Position numbers and translations under genes: made by a program. Below, piece by piece: positions 23,760-34,858 of a stretch of DNA of 64,000 nt. Source of the stretch: Akanthomyces muscarius. Taxonomy: Eukaryota; Ascomycota; Sordariomycetes; Hypocreales; Cordycipitaceae. The notes beneath the pieces are model-generated. The model worked only from the letters and a program-made list of their open reading frames with translations, ran no database searches and had not been told where the DNA came from. Numbering within the stretch: position 1 is the stretch's first letter; every line of letters begins with the position of its first letter. Location: the NCBI RefSeq assembly GCF_028009165.1, contig NC_079244.1, forward strand, positions 1,798,001 to 1,862,000, read 5' to 3'.

Positions 23760-24586
23760 TTACTTGTGGAGCTTCTTCTGGTAGAAAGCGAGCTCCTCAC
23801 CCTCGAGGATGTATCCGTCGCAGCGGCCGGACTGGCCGGGACGGCTGGAGATGATGGCGAAGAGGCGACCGGCCTCGAACTGCTTCTCGACGGGGTGCTC
23901 GACCTTGCCCTGGGCGGCAAAGCGCTCGGCCTGCTTCTTCTCGACAGACTTGGAGCGCTTGACCTCCTCCTCCTTGATGCCCTGAGCCTTTTGGCGACGG
24001 CGGCCGATGGGCTGGCCGTAGTGGGCCTCGTACCACTGGCGGAAGGGGGCGGCGTCGACCTGGACGACGGCGCTGCGGGTCAGGGTGTTGGTGCGGACCA
24101 GCTCGTTGTTGGACGGGTGGTAGGCGACGGCGATGACGCGCGTCTTGCGGGTGCAGCCCTCGGAGGCCCAGGCAAAGTTACCCGAGTCGAGGCGCAGGGC
24201 GCGGTACTTGTGGTTGCCGCCGCGGGTGCGGACGGTGTGGACACGCTTGGCGCCGATACGGGTGTTGGCACCCTGGCGGCCAGCCTCGAAAGCGCGCTTC
24301 TTCCCTATTGTCAAAGGTCAGAACGCATGTTCTCAAGCAAATGGAACATACGGGCTTTCGGCAAAATGAGGGAAGCGAGGTCCAGGACGAAACTGGTCGT
24401 TTGTTGCGCTCTCCGCTGTTACGCGGGAGAGCAGCACCGAAGACCAGCAGCAGTCCTTTTCCTCGACCCCTCATCCAAAATATATATTCGTTTCATTGTA
24501 TGTTATAAGGATCAGTACGCACGGTAGTAGGCACGCTTGGCACCGGTGGCGGAGCGCTTGTGACGGGAGTCGCGAGAGATACCCAT
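23760..24586 (-). CDS. RPS8: 40S ribosomal protein S8 (eS8)
   Basis: Two coding exons, 24586-24523 and 24304-23760, join to exactly 202 aa, the normal fungal eS8 length. The start MGISRDSRHKRSATGAKRA is the universal eS8 N-terminus. The exon junction falls inside the Arg codon of YYRKKRAFE. Later blocks TRGGNHKYRALRLD, VRTNTLTRSAVVQVDAAPF and SSRPGQSGRCDGYILEG are all family signatures. The 218-bp coding intron starts GTGCGT and ends ATAG. eS8 is a structural component of the small subunit. An acceptor with branch point sits 11 bp upstream of the ATG, indicating a further intron in the 5' UTR (separate entry). Confidence 0.95.
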
Positions 24587-24597
24587 GATTGCGAGTT

Positions 24598-24851
24598 CTG
24601 CAGAGCAAAGTAGAGGTTAGCAACGATTGCCTCGAAGAGCTGATTGCAGAAGAGAGGAGCCTCAAAGGACACGACGATTGGAAACGGCTATGCGAAACAA
24701 CCAACACCTTCAACCACCCAGCGACACCCAGAAGGAATTGTAGAATTCGTAACCGAGTGTAATTCGCAAGTGGTGTGTTGAAATGATGTCGGCGTTGTCG
24801 TCGTCGTCTTCTTTGTGTGTGCTCCGAGGTCCAAAGGAATAATTCACTGAC
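24598..24851 (-). other. probable 5'-UTR intron of RPS8
   Basis: On the minus strand a GCTAAC branch-point sequence (24621-24616) and a pyrimidine stretch lead to CTGCAG, ending 11 bp before the RPS8 ATG. Two good donors lie upstream: CAG|GTCAGT with its G at 24851, and AAG|GTACGT with its G at 25004. The intron is therefore either 254 or 407 bp, or both are used. Intron-containing leaders are common in fungal ribosomal protein genes. Confidence 0.55.
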
Positions 24852-25810
24852 CTGATGATTCTGCTGGTCACCAGTTGCAATCTCAAATTGTCGGATGGAT
24901 GTGGGAGGAGTGAACTTTTCGACTCGAGACCCGTGGTGGAGGGCACAATTGGAGCGAAAAATTGTGGTTGTGGGCTGGGGGTTGCGCTAGCCCCAGGTAC
25001 GTACCTTGTGGTCAGGGCTTGTCTGGCGAACGTCTTTTCCACACGGCGACGGCGGATGGTTGTTCCGCACAGGTCTGGAAAGAGTCACGTGATTAAAGAC
25101 TGCATTAAGCGAAGCAGAAAAGGGAAGGTGGGCCTTTTGAGATCCCGCCCCTGCTAGCGCCGACTGTCCAATGTAACTTTTCAGTACAAAGTACAAACAC
25201 CTGCTTGTCGTGCAGCTCCGTAATTATAAAGGCGTTTGCTCCGGCTTTCTTACAATGAAGCTGTAGCCGAGCATCACTACTTCTGCCCTTCCCGGTTTAT
25301 ATCGTTCAAACGAGTAGCCGTCTGACCTGAAGTCATGTTGATATCCCATAGCACACCGCATTTTGCCGCCTGTGATTCCTTTGGTGACCCTTATCACCGC
25401 TCTCAGCAAATGCGGTGAACACCGCCGCACAGAATCCGCCTATGTTTATTGACTCAATGGCGCCACATACCATTCGTATAAACAGATCTCAGATTGATGC
25501 ACAGTGGCCAACTTCTCCTGATATCTTCCATCGCCGCCCAGAGGTTGCTCGTTTGCCATGTGGTCGCCAACCAAACGCTAGCCGCGACAGATCCAGCGTC
25601 TGCCAACTGTCGATACTCGTTTGCGGCCGCCAGCTCAGCGCAAAGCCTAAAAATTTCTTCGTCTCGAATCTTGATTCTTCAAAGTCTCTATTCACATTGC
25701 TAAATCGACTCATCAACTCAATTTGCTGCCGCCGACTTCGCAACCAACCAGTCAGTTTCGCTTCTCTAAGTGCAGGAATGTACTCTTCTCGTCTCGTCTT
25801 CAACGCCCTG
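24852..25810. other. RPS8 promoter and spacer
   Basis: Contains the RPS8 transcription start region, with the upstream donor candidate at 25004. Beyond it is about 0.7 kb with overlapping short frames on both strands and no recognised product. Confidence 0.4.
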
Positions 25811-26284
25811 TTATTTTGCCGGTCCATATGACGGACTCATTGGAATATTGGACCCCGACGACCTCACCCCGATGAATCCTTGTGCCGCAGAATTTGAGCC
25901 CGATGGTTCGAGTATACAGCTGTGCCATGGTCCAGACGGCCCCTTCCTGTGCAACCAAGGGTCGCGTGTGTCGGTTTCGAGCAAACTTGACCCAACCTCG
26001 GTGTTTTGGCCTGTATTCCCTGCTGTAAAATTTGTTGCATGGAAAATCGTTTCTACAGCTATTGACACGTGGTTAGGCTGATCCGCAGCACGCGACGCAG
26101 CATCCGGCGAGCTGGTCTCCAGACCATCCATCTCGACAGCCCCCGTACTATGCTTTTCCAGACCCAAACTTTGGCTGGACACCGGGCAGTTGTCTATTTT
26201 GTCTATTTCCAGGACATCATCAAGGACCCCGCGGCCCCTCTTTTTACCCTTCGCCATCCTGGCCGCCCGTGGCACCTCTCCCAT
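25811..26284 (-). CDS. putative hypothetical protein
   Basis: ATG-started frame of 157 aa on the minus strand (a second ATG opens MAKGKKRGRGVLDDVLEID at residue 10). It is hydrophilic and Ser/Gly/Pro-rich with no recognised domain, signal or membrane span. Its ATG would be divergent from the next gene, which is a sensible arrangement, but the plus strand is also open across part of the region and there is no family support. It may not be a gene. Confidence 0.22.
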   Translation of the reverse strand: MGEVPRAARMAKGKKRGRGVLDDVLEIDKIDNCPVSSQSLGLEKHSTGAVEMDGLETSSPDAASRAADQPNHVSIAVETIFHATNFTAGNTGQNTEVGSSLLETDTRDPWLHRKGPSGPWHSCILEPSGSNSAAQGFIGVRSSGSNIPMSPSYGPAK

Positions 26285-26811
26285 TCGCAAACCCTTGTTA
26301 TCAGCACTATCACCTTCTTCGGCCCTGCGGAAACCATATACATTCTAAAGAACCGACTGCCGCTGTCGAACTTCGAGAAATAGAGTCGCCGCAGATTGGA
26401 AAGAGCGCTATGCAGCGGGGTCCGCGTCGTGGCAACTAGTATTCACACGGAAGCAACTCGTCCACTAGCTCGCGCTCCTCCGGGCACCTCGAGTCACCCA
26501 TCAGTTCGAATGTGACATCATGCCAAAGCTCTCGGCGTGGGAGTGCAAAGGCCCGGCGTTCAGCTCAAGCAAACTCGCGCGCGGCCCCTGCAAAAACCAG
26601 CCCTACGAGAAAAAACACAAGTGAAGTGACCGGGCTATCTCAGCGAACGAGCCAGCAGGCGCCGCTAGCAAATGCTCCTCTCGAGCCTGCCAGCTTTCGA
26701 CGTCGACAAGCCGGCAGAGACCAATATGCAGCGCAGAGGACTGCTGTCGGCGCAGACCCGCCGCTGTGGTCTCAATCAAAACGATGGACGAGCGGCGAGA
26801 AGAAGCAGCTC

Positions 26812-27324
26812 ATGGCATACCAAAAAATGCGCCAAAATATACATTACATTGGCGCTGACGGCTCGCCGTTTGTGCCCCAGACTGCTGCCGAGTTAGCGGC
26901 GCTGAAATTGACCATGGCGGAAGAGCGGCGGAGTGTCATCGCGATCAAGGTAGAGCGACTGACTGCGGAGCTATTGGAAAAAGGCACGCTTGGCCGCAAA
27001 AGACATGAGAAGGGCCACTCGCTTTTTCTATTGAACGACAGTTGCTTCGACAACGAGGATAGTATGCATGAAGGGACTTGGCCTACCATTGTCCAGCTCA
27101 AAGAGGAGGGAGACCGGCGCGCCGATGGCGCACAGCGTCAGCTTCCATCACCCGAAATAGTGTATGGTGGGAGTTGGAGGCGTAGAGTTGATGAGGGTCT
27201 AGGTGGATTGTCGTTCGGCATATGGCCTGTGGATGGGCTCGCGGAAGGGGCAGAAGACGGAAGAAATGAACTGGACGAGAGAGATATACCAAACTGGCTT
27301 TGGGAAATCATTGCAGAATTATAA
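26812..27324 (+). CDS. hypothetical fungal protein, 5' end uncertain
   Basis: The first in-frame ATG is at 26812, giving 170 aa, but the same frame is open back to a stop at 26437-26439 without any ATG. The upstream residues (for example PLWSQSKRWTSGEKKQ just before the Met) look like real protein. A first exon in another frame is possible: an ATG at 26519 opens a 34-codon frame, and no clean splice was found to join it. The protein has a helical Ala/Glu/Arg-rich middle (AAELAALKLTMAEERRSV) and an acidic end, DIPNWLWEIIAEL. No domain is recognised, so no function is proposed. Confidence 0.45.
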   Translation: MAYQKMRQNIHYIGADGSPFVPQTAAELAALKLTMAEERRSVIAIKVERLTAELLEKGTLGRKRHEKGHSLFLLNDSCFDNEDSMHEGTWPTIVQLKEEGDRRADGAQRQLPSPEIVYGGSWRRRVDEGLGGLSFGIWPVDGLAEGAEDGRNELDERDIPNWLWEIIAEL

Positions 27325-27803
27325 GCTGCTATTTGAATGCGCAAGGGTTTGGGGCTTGGAAATACTGTGCAGATAATCTCAACAAGTAAGTTGCTGTTTG
27401 TAAAGTGCTGGCATGTGAATGTGCTGTGTAAGTGAAGTACCTACCTTATGTACCAACCCAGCCTGGGGTTTGCCAATTGACAGCTACGCCAGTGCAGCTA
27501 CTCGAGCTGTAAGGTACAAAGCAAAACAAGAAATAATTACCTAAACAAAAGAGAAAGTCAACTAATAAACTTAGAAGCATACGTATGCCTTGTTCCATCA
27601 AAGATCCATCGCTACCAGCAACAAGCTAGTTGTTATCAAGGCCACCTCAAGATGCTAGCCCCTGTCCCGAATCGACCCACTTTAAAAGTGCTGTGCCGAG
27701 CTTCCCAACAACTTCTTGAAGAACAGGCTGGATTCCTTTTCCTTCTTTTTAGTCGCCTTATCCTGTTGAATCCATCTCTCTGGACAAACACGGCTCAGAC
27801 ACA
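27325..27803. other. intergenic upstream of TSC13
   Basis: 479 bp, including a C/T-rich leader before the TSC13 ATG. No supported gene. Confidence 0.5.
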
Positions 27804-28891
27804 ATGGCGTCCTCTACCACGCTCAAGCTCACAAACCGCTGTATGTTTCTCGCCGGCCCTTTCCCTCATAGTGTCTTCCAAGCATCCTCAAAAGCTAACA
27901 TTGTTGCTCCCTTTCCCCCCACTACAGCACCGAAGCAGCCGATCAAGCGTTTCCCCGCCAGCGTCGAGCTGCCGGCCGGCGCGACCGTCGAGGATGTGAA
28001 GAAGGCCATTGCCAAGCAGGCCGGTATTGGCGACTTCAACCGCATTGGTCTCTTTGACACGGCCACCAGGAAGACGCTCAAGGACCGCAAGGCCCTCGTC
28101 GCTGACATCCCTGCCGTCTCTGACGCCGGCGAGGTGCTCGTCAAAGACCTCGGTGCGTTCACTAACCTCAGCCTTTTGCAGCACAGGGGCCGCAAAAAGA
28201 CAGAACACTGACAAATAATCAATTAGGCCCCCAGATTGCCTGGCGCACCGTCTTTCTCATCGAGTACTTTGGCCCGATCCTCATCCACGCCGCCGTCGTC
28301 GCGGCCCGGCCCTACATCTTCCCCGGCGGCGACAAGCCCATGTCGAGCACGCAGTGGCTCAGCTTCGCCCTCATCATGGGCCACTTCTTCAAGCGCGAGT
28401 TCGAGACGGCCTTTATCCACAAGTTCTCGGCCAACACCATGCCCGTCGCCAACGTCTTCAAAAACAGCTTCTTCTACTGGGCGCTGTCGGGCCTCCTGTG
28501 TGCCGTCTCCATCTACTGGCCACGCTCGCTCGCCGCCCGCGCCCGCGAGCCGACCATGGACGCCGCCGGCACGGCCCTCTACCTCTTTGGCGAGACGGGC
28601 AACGCGCTCGTCCACTACTACTTGTCGACGCTCCGCGCGCCCGGCAGCACCGAGCGCAAGATCCCGGCCGGCTACGGCTTCAGCTTCGTCACCTGCCCCA
28701 ACTACATGTACGAGATCCTCGCCTGGATCGGCATCATCATCGTCAGCCGCGACTGGTCCGTGGCGCTGTTTATCGCGATTGGCGGCGCGCAGATGTTTGT
28801 CTGGGCCAAGGGCAAGGAGAAGGCGTATCGCAAGGAGTTTGGCGACAAGTACAAGAAGAAGCGCTTTGTCATTCTTCCCGGTCTTCTGTAA
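27804..28891 (+). CDS. TSC13: very-long-chain enoyl-CoA reductase
   Basis: Three exons, 27804-27840, 27928-28152 and 28227-28891, give 308 aa, the usual Tsc13/TECR size. The enzyme performs the last step of each fatty-acid elongation cycle, NADPH-dependent reduction of trans-2-enoyl-CoA, in the endoplasmic reticulum membrane, supplying very-long-chain acyl groups for sphingolipids. The N-terminus is a ubiquitin-like region (KLTNRSPKQPIKRFP, VEDVKKAIAKQAG). The C-terminal half is the steroid 5-alpha-reductase fold with several membrane spans. It contains RTVFLIEYFGPI, GHFFKREFETAFIHKFS and the C-terminal GYGFSFVTCPNYMYEILAW motif, which carries the Tyr/Glu residues important in the family. It ends in a basic KDKYKKKRFVILPGLL-type tail. 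Donors are GTATGT and GTGCGT. Confidence 0.93.
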
Positions 28892-29147
28892 ATGTCATCA
28901 CACCGGAAGACGCCGGTATGGCTCAAAAGCCAACACAGCCAGGGTGACTGGACAGTTGACTGAAAGGAGAGCCTGTAGAAGGCTAGTCATATCATATGCA
29001 TGCTAATGAGAAGGGGAAAAAAAAATCATACAATCAATCTAAATAATGAGATGTATCATAACGCGTATACAACCTTGTTTCTGCGATTCGTCCAATTCGT
29101 AGATAGTTTCGTGATATCCTCATAAAATCTGGCAGCAGCATCCTACA

Positions 29148-29806
29148 TCAACATGATGTCGATAGCGACGCCGTCTCCGAGTTTTTGGCCCTGCCGGTAC
29201 CATCCGCAGTGCTCGACTCTCCATCGAAGAAGCTCCGACTCGCCTCCGACATGACCTCCAGGCCGTCCATGGCCACATCGACCTCTTTCCCCTTGCCCTT
29301 GTCCTCCACGCGCTCTTCCTTTCCATCACCACCATCCACATCCATCTTGCCCCCATCCTCCATCCCCTCTCCCTCACCCCCCATCCCTCCGTCCAGCGTC
29401 CGCCCGCAGTCGCTGCAGCTGCACACGCTCCCCGACCTCGACCGGGAGGACCATGACCCGTACCCGTCGCTGTCGCCACCACCACCAGTCGCCAGCCGCA
29501 CCGTCTCCTCCAGCACCAGAAAGTTGCGCTCCAGCACCTCGGCCCAGTTCTGCACGTTGCCCACCTCCTTGAGCCGGCGCGCCGCAGCGTCGGCCTCGCG
29601 CGCCAGCTTCTCGCGCTCCCGGCGCAGGGCATCGGTCGCCGCCAGCACGTCCCGCTCCTGCTTGTCCAGCGCGCCCGCGTTTTCGTGCAGGACGGCCGCG
29701 CGGCCCTGCAGCTCCGTGTCGAGCATGTTGCCCATGGACGCGACCACGGCGGCGCGGGCCTCGGCAATGTGCCGCTGCGTCTCCGCGGACGGCAGCGTCT
29801 CGAGGA

Positions 29807-29837
<31 letters not shown>

Positions 29838-30104
29838 GTGGCCCTGCTGCTGCTGCTGCGGAGGAGGAGGAGGAGGAAGATGCGCGGCGGCGTTGCGGGC
29901 GCTCAGGGTCGTCGCGGGCGTGGCTCGGCTGGCCGAGTTGGAGGACGAGGCCGCGGACGAAGCTGCGGCGCGACGGGAAGAGCTGTTGCTGGTATTGCTT
30001 GCGCCGCCGGCGCTCATGGCAGCCTGTGGCTGCATTTGGTGGGGGTGCTGCTGCTGCCGTTTCTCGGTCGTCGTGGCGGCGGGGGGTGCAGATGATTCAG
30101 ACAT
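29148..30104 (-). CDS. BLOC-1 subunit 1 / GCN5L1-like protein with long low-complexity ends
   Basis: Single exon, 318 aa. The middle (about residues 105-205) is helical and matches the BLOC1S1/GCN5L1 pattern: an Ala-rich helix (IAEARAAVVASMGNMLDTEL), a coiled coil with Glu/Arg heptads, and the diagnostic LKEVGNVQNWAEVLERNF, comparable to the conserved GDVENWA segment. BLOC-1 acts in endosome/lysosome maturation; the yeast counterpart is Bls1. The family is normally about 125-150 aa. Here an N-terminal Ser/Ala/Gln/Pro tract and a Gly/Asp/Glu/Lys C-terminal tail more than double the length. The C-terminal CSCSDCGRTL contains three closely spaced cysteines. Family assignment rests on one conserved block. 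Confidence 0.65.
29811..29837 (+). repeat. CGG trinucleotide run encoding polyproline
   Basis: A perfect run of nine CGG units on the plus strand. It is read as CCG (proline) on the minus strand inside the BLOC1S1-like gene, next to a short glutamine run. Confidence 0.9.
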
Positions 30105-30653
30105 CTTTGCTTTTGGCGAGATGAAACCCTATAATTTGATGCGCAACGAAGAGAGCTAGGCCGTAGTATAACAATCCATGCTTCGTGGAGGGGGCGCTTG
30201 CAGATGCAGGTGATCATGTACACAGGCTGATGAGTGTGGTGGGGTGAAGTTGCGCCCCTCTCCCCTGCATACACCATCGCAAGGTAAATTAAGGTCAGCA
30301 AAAGCAGTCGCGAATGCCAGTGGCCCTTGATGAGTACTTGTCAATAGTCGATAGAAAAATATCCTTTCTCTTCGCGGCGTCACATCTTGTACGCTCGACG
30401 TTGTAGGCACACCGATAACGGAACAGGTATATTGCAGTCATATTATTGTACGGGCTCGATGACCAGCAAGCCCTTCTATTAACATGCTGCCACATCCAAG
30501 ATAAATCATGTTCCATACTAAATCCATACCATTCCAAACGCCATTGCTATGCTAGCCCGGCAGCTGTAAACTTCGCCGGCAATACATCTAACAATCATAA
30601 TTTATGATACATAATCCAAAGTCGCATTTGCGTAGTACACTGCATTCAACCCT
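30105..30653. other. spacer between BLOC1S1-like gene and SOG2
   Basis: 549 bp covering the 5' flank of the BLOC1S1-like gene and the 3' flank of SOG2 (both minus strand). AT-rich, no supported frame. Confidence 0.5.
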
Positions 30654-33599
30654 TCAATAGTTTGAAGGTGGTGTGGGAGCCCCGTCTGAAGAGAGGGACG
30701 ATATTGAGGATAGCGAGCTGAGATTCGAGTGACCTCGATTCATTGGGCCGCTTCTCGAAATGGAGATGCCGGGGTTCGCAATCAAAGCGTCGGCTCGGTC
30801 AAAGACGTTGCCATGGAAAGCCCTGGCAAAAGAAGCGCTTTGTGGTGTCACAGGCACGGTAGCCTGCATCGCGGGACCGAGGGCCGCGCTCTGCGGTGTG
30901 ATGGGGACATTCGAAGGCGACATAATGCCATTGGGGTACATGCCTGGATGACCAGGCACTCGAATGAGATGTTGCCAAGGAGACTGCACAATCAAGTTGC
31001 TAGTGTCCTTAATCATCTGCTGAATAGGCCTTAATCGCACTCGAGTGTCGGGAGGCAGGGGAAGGCGCTTAGTCAACTCCTTGATCATTCCAGCAGTGCT
31101 TGCCCAGCTGGAGAAGAAGTTTCTGCACAAGACTCCAAAGCCAGGCTGTGTACGCAAGCTTGGATCCTTTCGCTTCAGAGCACCGATCTGGTTTTTGAGC
31201 ACTTCGCTTTGCTGGACGTTATCGTTGCAGATGTTGATAAGGCCCTTCAAGTCGCGCAGGGCACCCTCGGGTGCTCGTTGCTGTGCCGCGTTTCTGAGTC
31301 GTCCGGTTAATTGCATGCTGAAATTAGGCAGCACCTGCAGAACAATGTCGGCCGACCTTTGCAGCGAAATTAGTATCCTTTCGAACTGCATATCGTCTTC
31401 AGCTGTATTGTAAGCAGGGGCCTGAGGACCCATGTGGCCCATATGGCCCATCTGATCGTTGGACATGTAGCCGTTTGGCCGTCGAGGGCCACTCATGTAT
31501 GGGCCCTGGTGATCCTGAGAGGATCTTGAATTGGCTGGGCTATGGCGCGCAGTGCCTTGACGGCTGCGTTGCTGGCCATTCCTGTCCATCGAGGCGGACT
31601 GCACTTGGCCATTTTGGGTGTATGGCTTGATTGTATTGCTGTTGCTCTCATATTGTATTTCCGAAGTCGTCTGGTCAGATTGTGAAGAGACGGAACATAA
31701 AGTGACCCGCAGCTCCATGATACTGTTGTATAGTAACATGAGGAGTGACCGAATATATCGTGCATCACCATTGTTAACAAACGTATCAATGTTATCTGCG
31801 AGTAGAGTGCAGACGTGGCCATATGCACTGACGAGAGTCTGGCATGCACGGTGCACGTTCTGGTTGTCCTGTGTGTTGTATTCGTCTTCCTCCAGGATGG
31901 CGTTTTCGTACTTTTGAATCTCTTGCTCGAGTTCTTCCACGTGGGAGTTGGTATTGTAAAAGACAATTTCAAGGCTGGATCTTTTTGCTGACCCATCATT
32001 CGTCAATGTCATAAGCATCTGAATCATGGGGTGGATTTGAAAGACAGAATATAGAATTCCTTTGGCAGATTCAATGACAGGATCATAGACCTTGGATTCG
32101 CGTCTTCGCTCCGGCAGGACTGATAATCGGCGAACATAAATTGGGCGTTGCAGGAGGCTGTCGGTTGGGGTAGCAGGGCTTTTCGTTCCGGCCGGAGTCT
32201 CTTGCATCGCGGACCCGTGGCTCAAGCCGCGGTAGTGGCTGAACCGGTTGTTGGGTTCTGTCTCCTCGAGAGTATCGAGCTCCGACATCTTTTTCGAGAC
32301 GATGCCCATACGTCGATGACGACCGTCCGATCGATCTGGCCGCAATAGACTCTCAGAGTTGCTTCGCAAACGTTCGTTGACATTTCCGATCGTGAGCGGC
32401 ATAACGCTAGGTCGTCGGATTGCAGTGCTTTGCTGCGAGAGGCCACGGTAATGAGATCGAGAGGGGATAGGAGGAGCTCTAGCGCCAGGATTCGGTGATC
32501 GGATATCAGGAGGGTCCGATCCGTTGACCTTGATTGGGAATCGGCCGCTGGCTGCACGCTTCAAAGGATAGCGGGGGGTCTCAGCGTTCTCGCTTGACTC
32601 GTCGCCAGTGCCCTCTGCCTCCATCCGTCCGCTGAGAGCGAACTGGCGCATAAATCTCTTGATATGTGCGGTTACAGCCACCTCGGTTACCTCGGTTTCC
32701 CTAGCCTCGTTGGAGGGGCTGGCCGCTTGCAGCTGCAGCGCATCTTTGGGTGGGAAGCTAATGGGATTTCCTTCAAATTTCAAGACTTGCAGTGAGACCA
32801 TGTCGGCGAGACATAATGGAAGCTCGCGAATGTGATTCTTGGGCACGGACAAGACCTTGAGACTTGTGAGCTTTCCAATTTCGTTTGGTAGCGAACGCAG
32901 TTGGTTTCTGCCGAGGTCGAGAATTTCTAGCGAGGTGAGATCGCATAGCTGCTATCAGTCAGTAGCTGTCGGGGTCTGACATCGGGGGCAAGACAAACGG
33001 TCATGGGGAACTCCTTAATGAGATTGCCGCGAATGTTAAGGTAGCGCAAAGATGTGCATTCTGAAAATCGGGTGGGTAGAGCCGACAATTGATTGTGCGA
33101 GAGAGCAAGTCTGATTTAGATTAGTAACTGCAATATTGCAAATGGACAAAACCTGCACGAACCGCTCAAGCTCATCTTTGACGATGTCTACCACCTCTTC
33201 TGGCAATTTCTGGATGTTTTTGCGGCTGAGATCAACCGTCACACCAGACTTCAGACCAGTGCCTGCGGTGCTGGCTTCGACAGTTTGGCCCTCGCTTTCC
33301 AACGCTGTGCGCATAGCATCATGGGCGAGGCTGATGACCTGTGCCGGCGTAAGGGCCCTGGATACCGAAAGATTTCCATTCGGAGGAGCATTTGTACCAG
33401 TCGGGATGGGAGGAGGAGGCGGCGCAGTTTTTCCGTTGGACGTAGCGGCCGAGTTTGGGACCGGCCGGCGACCCTGAGCAGGATTCTCGGGCAGACCACG
33501 AACGCCAGCGGCGGAGGAAGTCGAGGTTGTGCCCGCAGGCGTTGTCGTGGTCGCAGTTGTGGGCGGCGGTGCCCGATCTGTGCGATCCGGCCGCTCCAT
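30654..33599 (-). CDS. SOG2: RAM signalling pathway leucine-rich-repeat protein Sog2
   Basis: Three exons: 33599-33163, 33110-32999 and 32948-30654, giving about 947 aa. The ATG at 33599 (MERPDRTDRAP) is the first real start; the frame further upstream has none. The N-terminus is Thr/Pro-rich. Leucine-rich repeats follow across the three exons: VDLSRKNIQKLPEEV, ERLALSHNQLSALP, LRYLNIRGNLIKEFP, LEILDLGRNQLRSLP and LKVLSVPKNHIRELP. The remainder is the Sog2-specific region with GILYSVFQIHPMIQMLMTL and helical segments. Sog2 is a component of the RAM network (Cbk1/Mob2 NDR kinase), which controls polarised growth and cell separation. Intron 1 (33111-33162) uses GTTCGT, chosen because it restores ERLALSHN. 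Intron 2 (32949-32998) uses GTTTGT with a tandem TAG/CAG acceptor. Confidence 0.9.
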
Positions 33600-34858
33600 G
33601 GCAATCAACTCGATAGGGTGAGCGACCGCGCAAGATTGGTGCAGCTTCTAGAAGCGCGTTTCAAGGCGGGAGAGCAGTGCGGATTGGTTTAGTGCGGCTC
33701 GGTGATGGAGTGCCAAAAAGTTTCGGTGACGGCGGGCGGGCGACGCAATGTTTCAGGAGTAGCCCCTCTGTCGCGCAGGGCCCAGCGTTTCCAAGTCTCA
33801 AACACGCGAACAAGAAATCTGGGGGAATGTTTTTCGGGAGCCGATCAGAGGCTATCAAAGGGAAGCCGTGCGGGACCCGCCGTGCATGATGATTGAATTG
33901 GGATCGAGCTGCTGGATTGGGAGTGAAAGGGTGCGTGGCCGTCAAAGGGGATGGCGGGATCGGCGTCGTGGTGTTTCCCCTTAGGCAGTCTTTTCAGGAT
34001 GGCGGCGCCGGGCGGACGGAACGCTGTCGTAGACCGGTGCAGTGATGGACTGGATTGGCACGGCGAGATGGGCAAGTTGCGAACTCAAGAGCCGGCTTGG
34101 TACTAGGCGCGTCGACAATTATTTCTCCTGGCTTGCTTCCAGGAACAGTTTAGTCAGGCTCAGATGGAGGCGTCCCTTGCAGAAGTGGATGTACAGTGCG
34201 ATCAGTGGCCCCAGAGCTGTGTGTGGCGTGCGCGTGGTGTGGATGGAGAGCCCTTCGTACCTTTCAGCCTCAGCCACTTTGGTGAGCGTTGTACCAGTAC
34301 AGTGCGAGCTATTCAGCGTGCAGCGCACAACCGTTGATGGTGGCAATTGTCCGCTGGATGGCGCATCCGATGACAGAGGGCAGAAGTTCGGTTCCTTGCC
34401 ATCTCGCGGTTGAATGATTTGTTCTTGCCCTGGTATACTAATTATAGACTGTGATCCTTATTTGTGTAGTGTAGCGTGCCAAATCTTCAACGTTTTGGAC
34501 CACAACGGTTGCAATTTCCGAGCAGGAGACGCAATTTTCTAAATGTGAGCTAGCAATAGTAACAGCTTTCAATTCCAAAGGTAAAAATTTTTTGGCAGCC
34601 CAGAGCCCAGAGCACCTGCATCATTTGTGCGTTTATGCTTGTTACATAGTCTATCTACCTACACGGGGTGGACCTTGGGCTTCGCGCCGCCCTGCGCTAA
34701 CGGTGCACTTGCATACTACACCAATGGCAACAGGCTGACGCGAGGTACAAGAAAAGCAATATCCAAGAGGCAGAAAATTTCGAATTCACGCGACGGAAAT
34801 GTGGCACAATCATTTTTAAGAGCTCTACATCGTGATCGACATTAGAATTCTCGGAATC
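33600..34858. other. 1.26-kb divergent spacer between SOG2 and RecQ gene
   Basis: No frame with recognisable features. Probably holds the promoters of both genes. Confidence 0.5.

Noticed and set aside
24305..24522. Possible snoRNA in the RPS8 coding intron
   Set aside because: No convincing paired C (RTGATGA) and D (CTGA) boxes with a terminal stem. RPS6 intron 2 has an ATGATGA but no matching D box.
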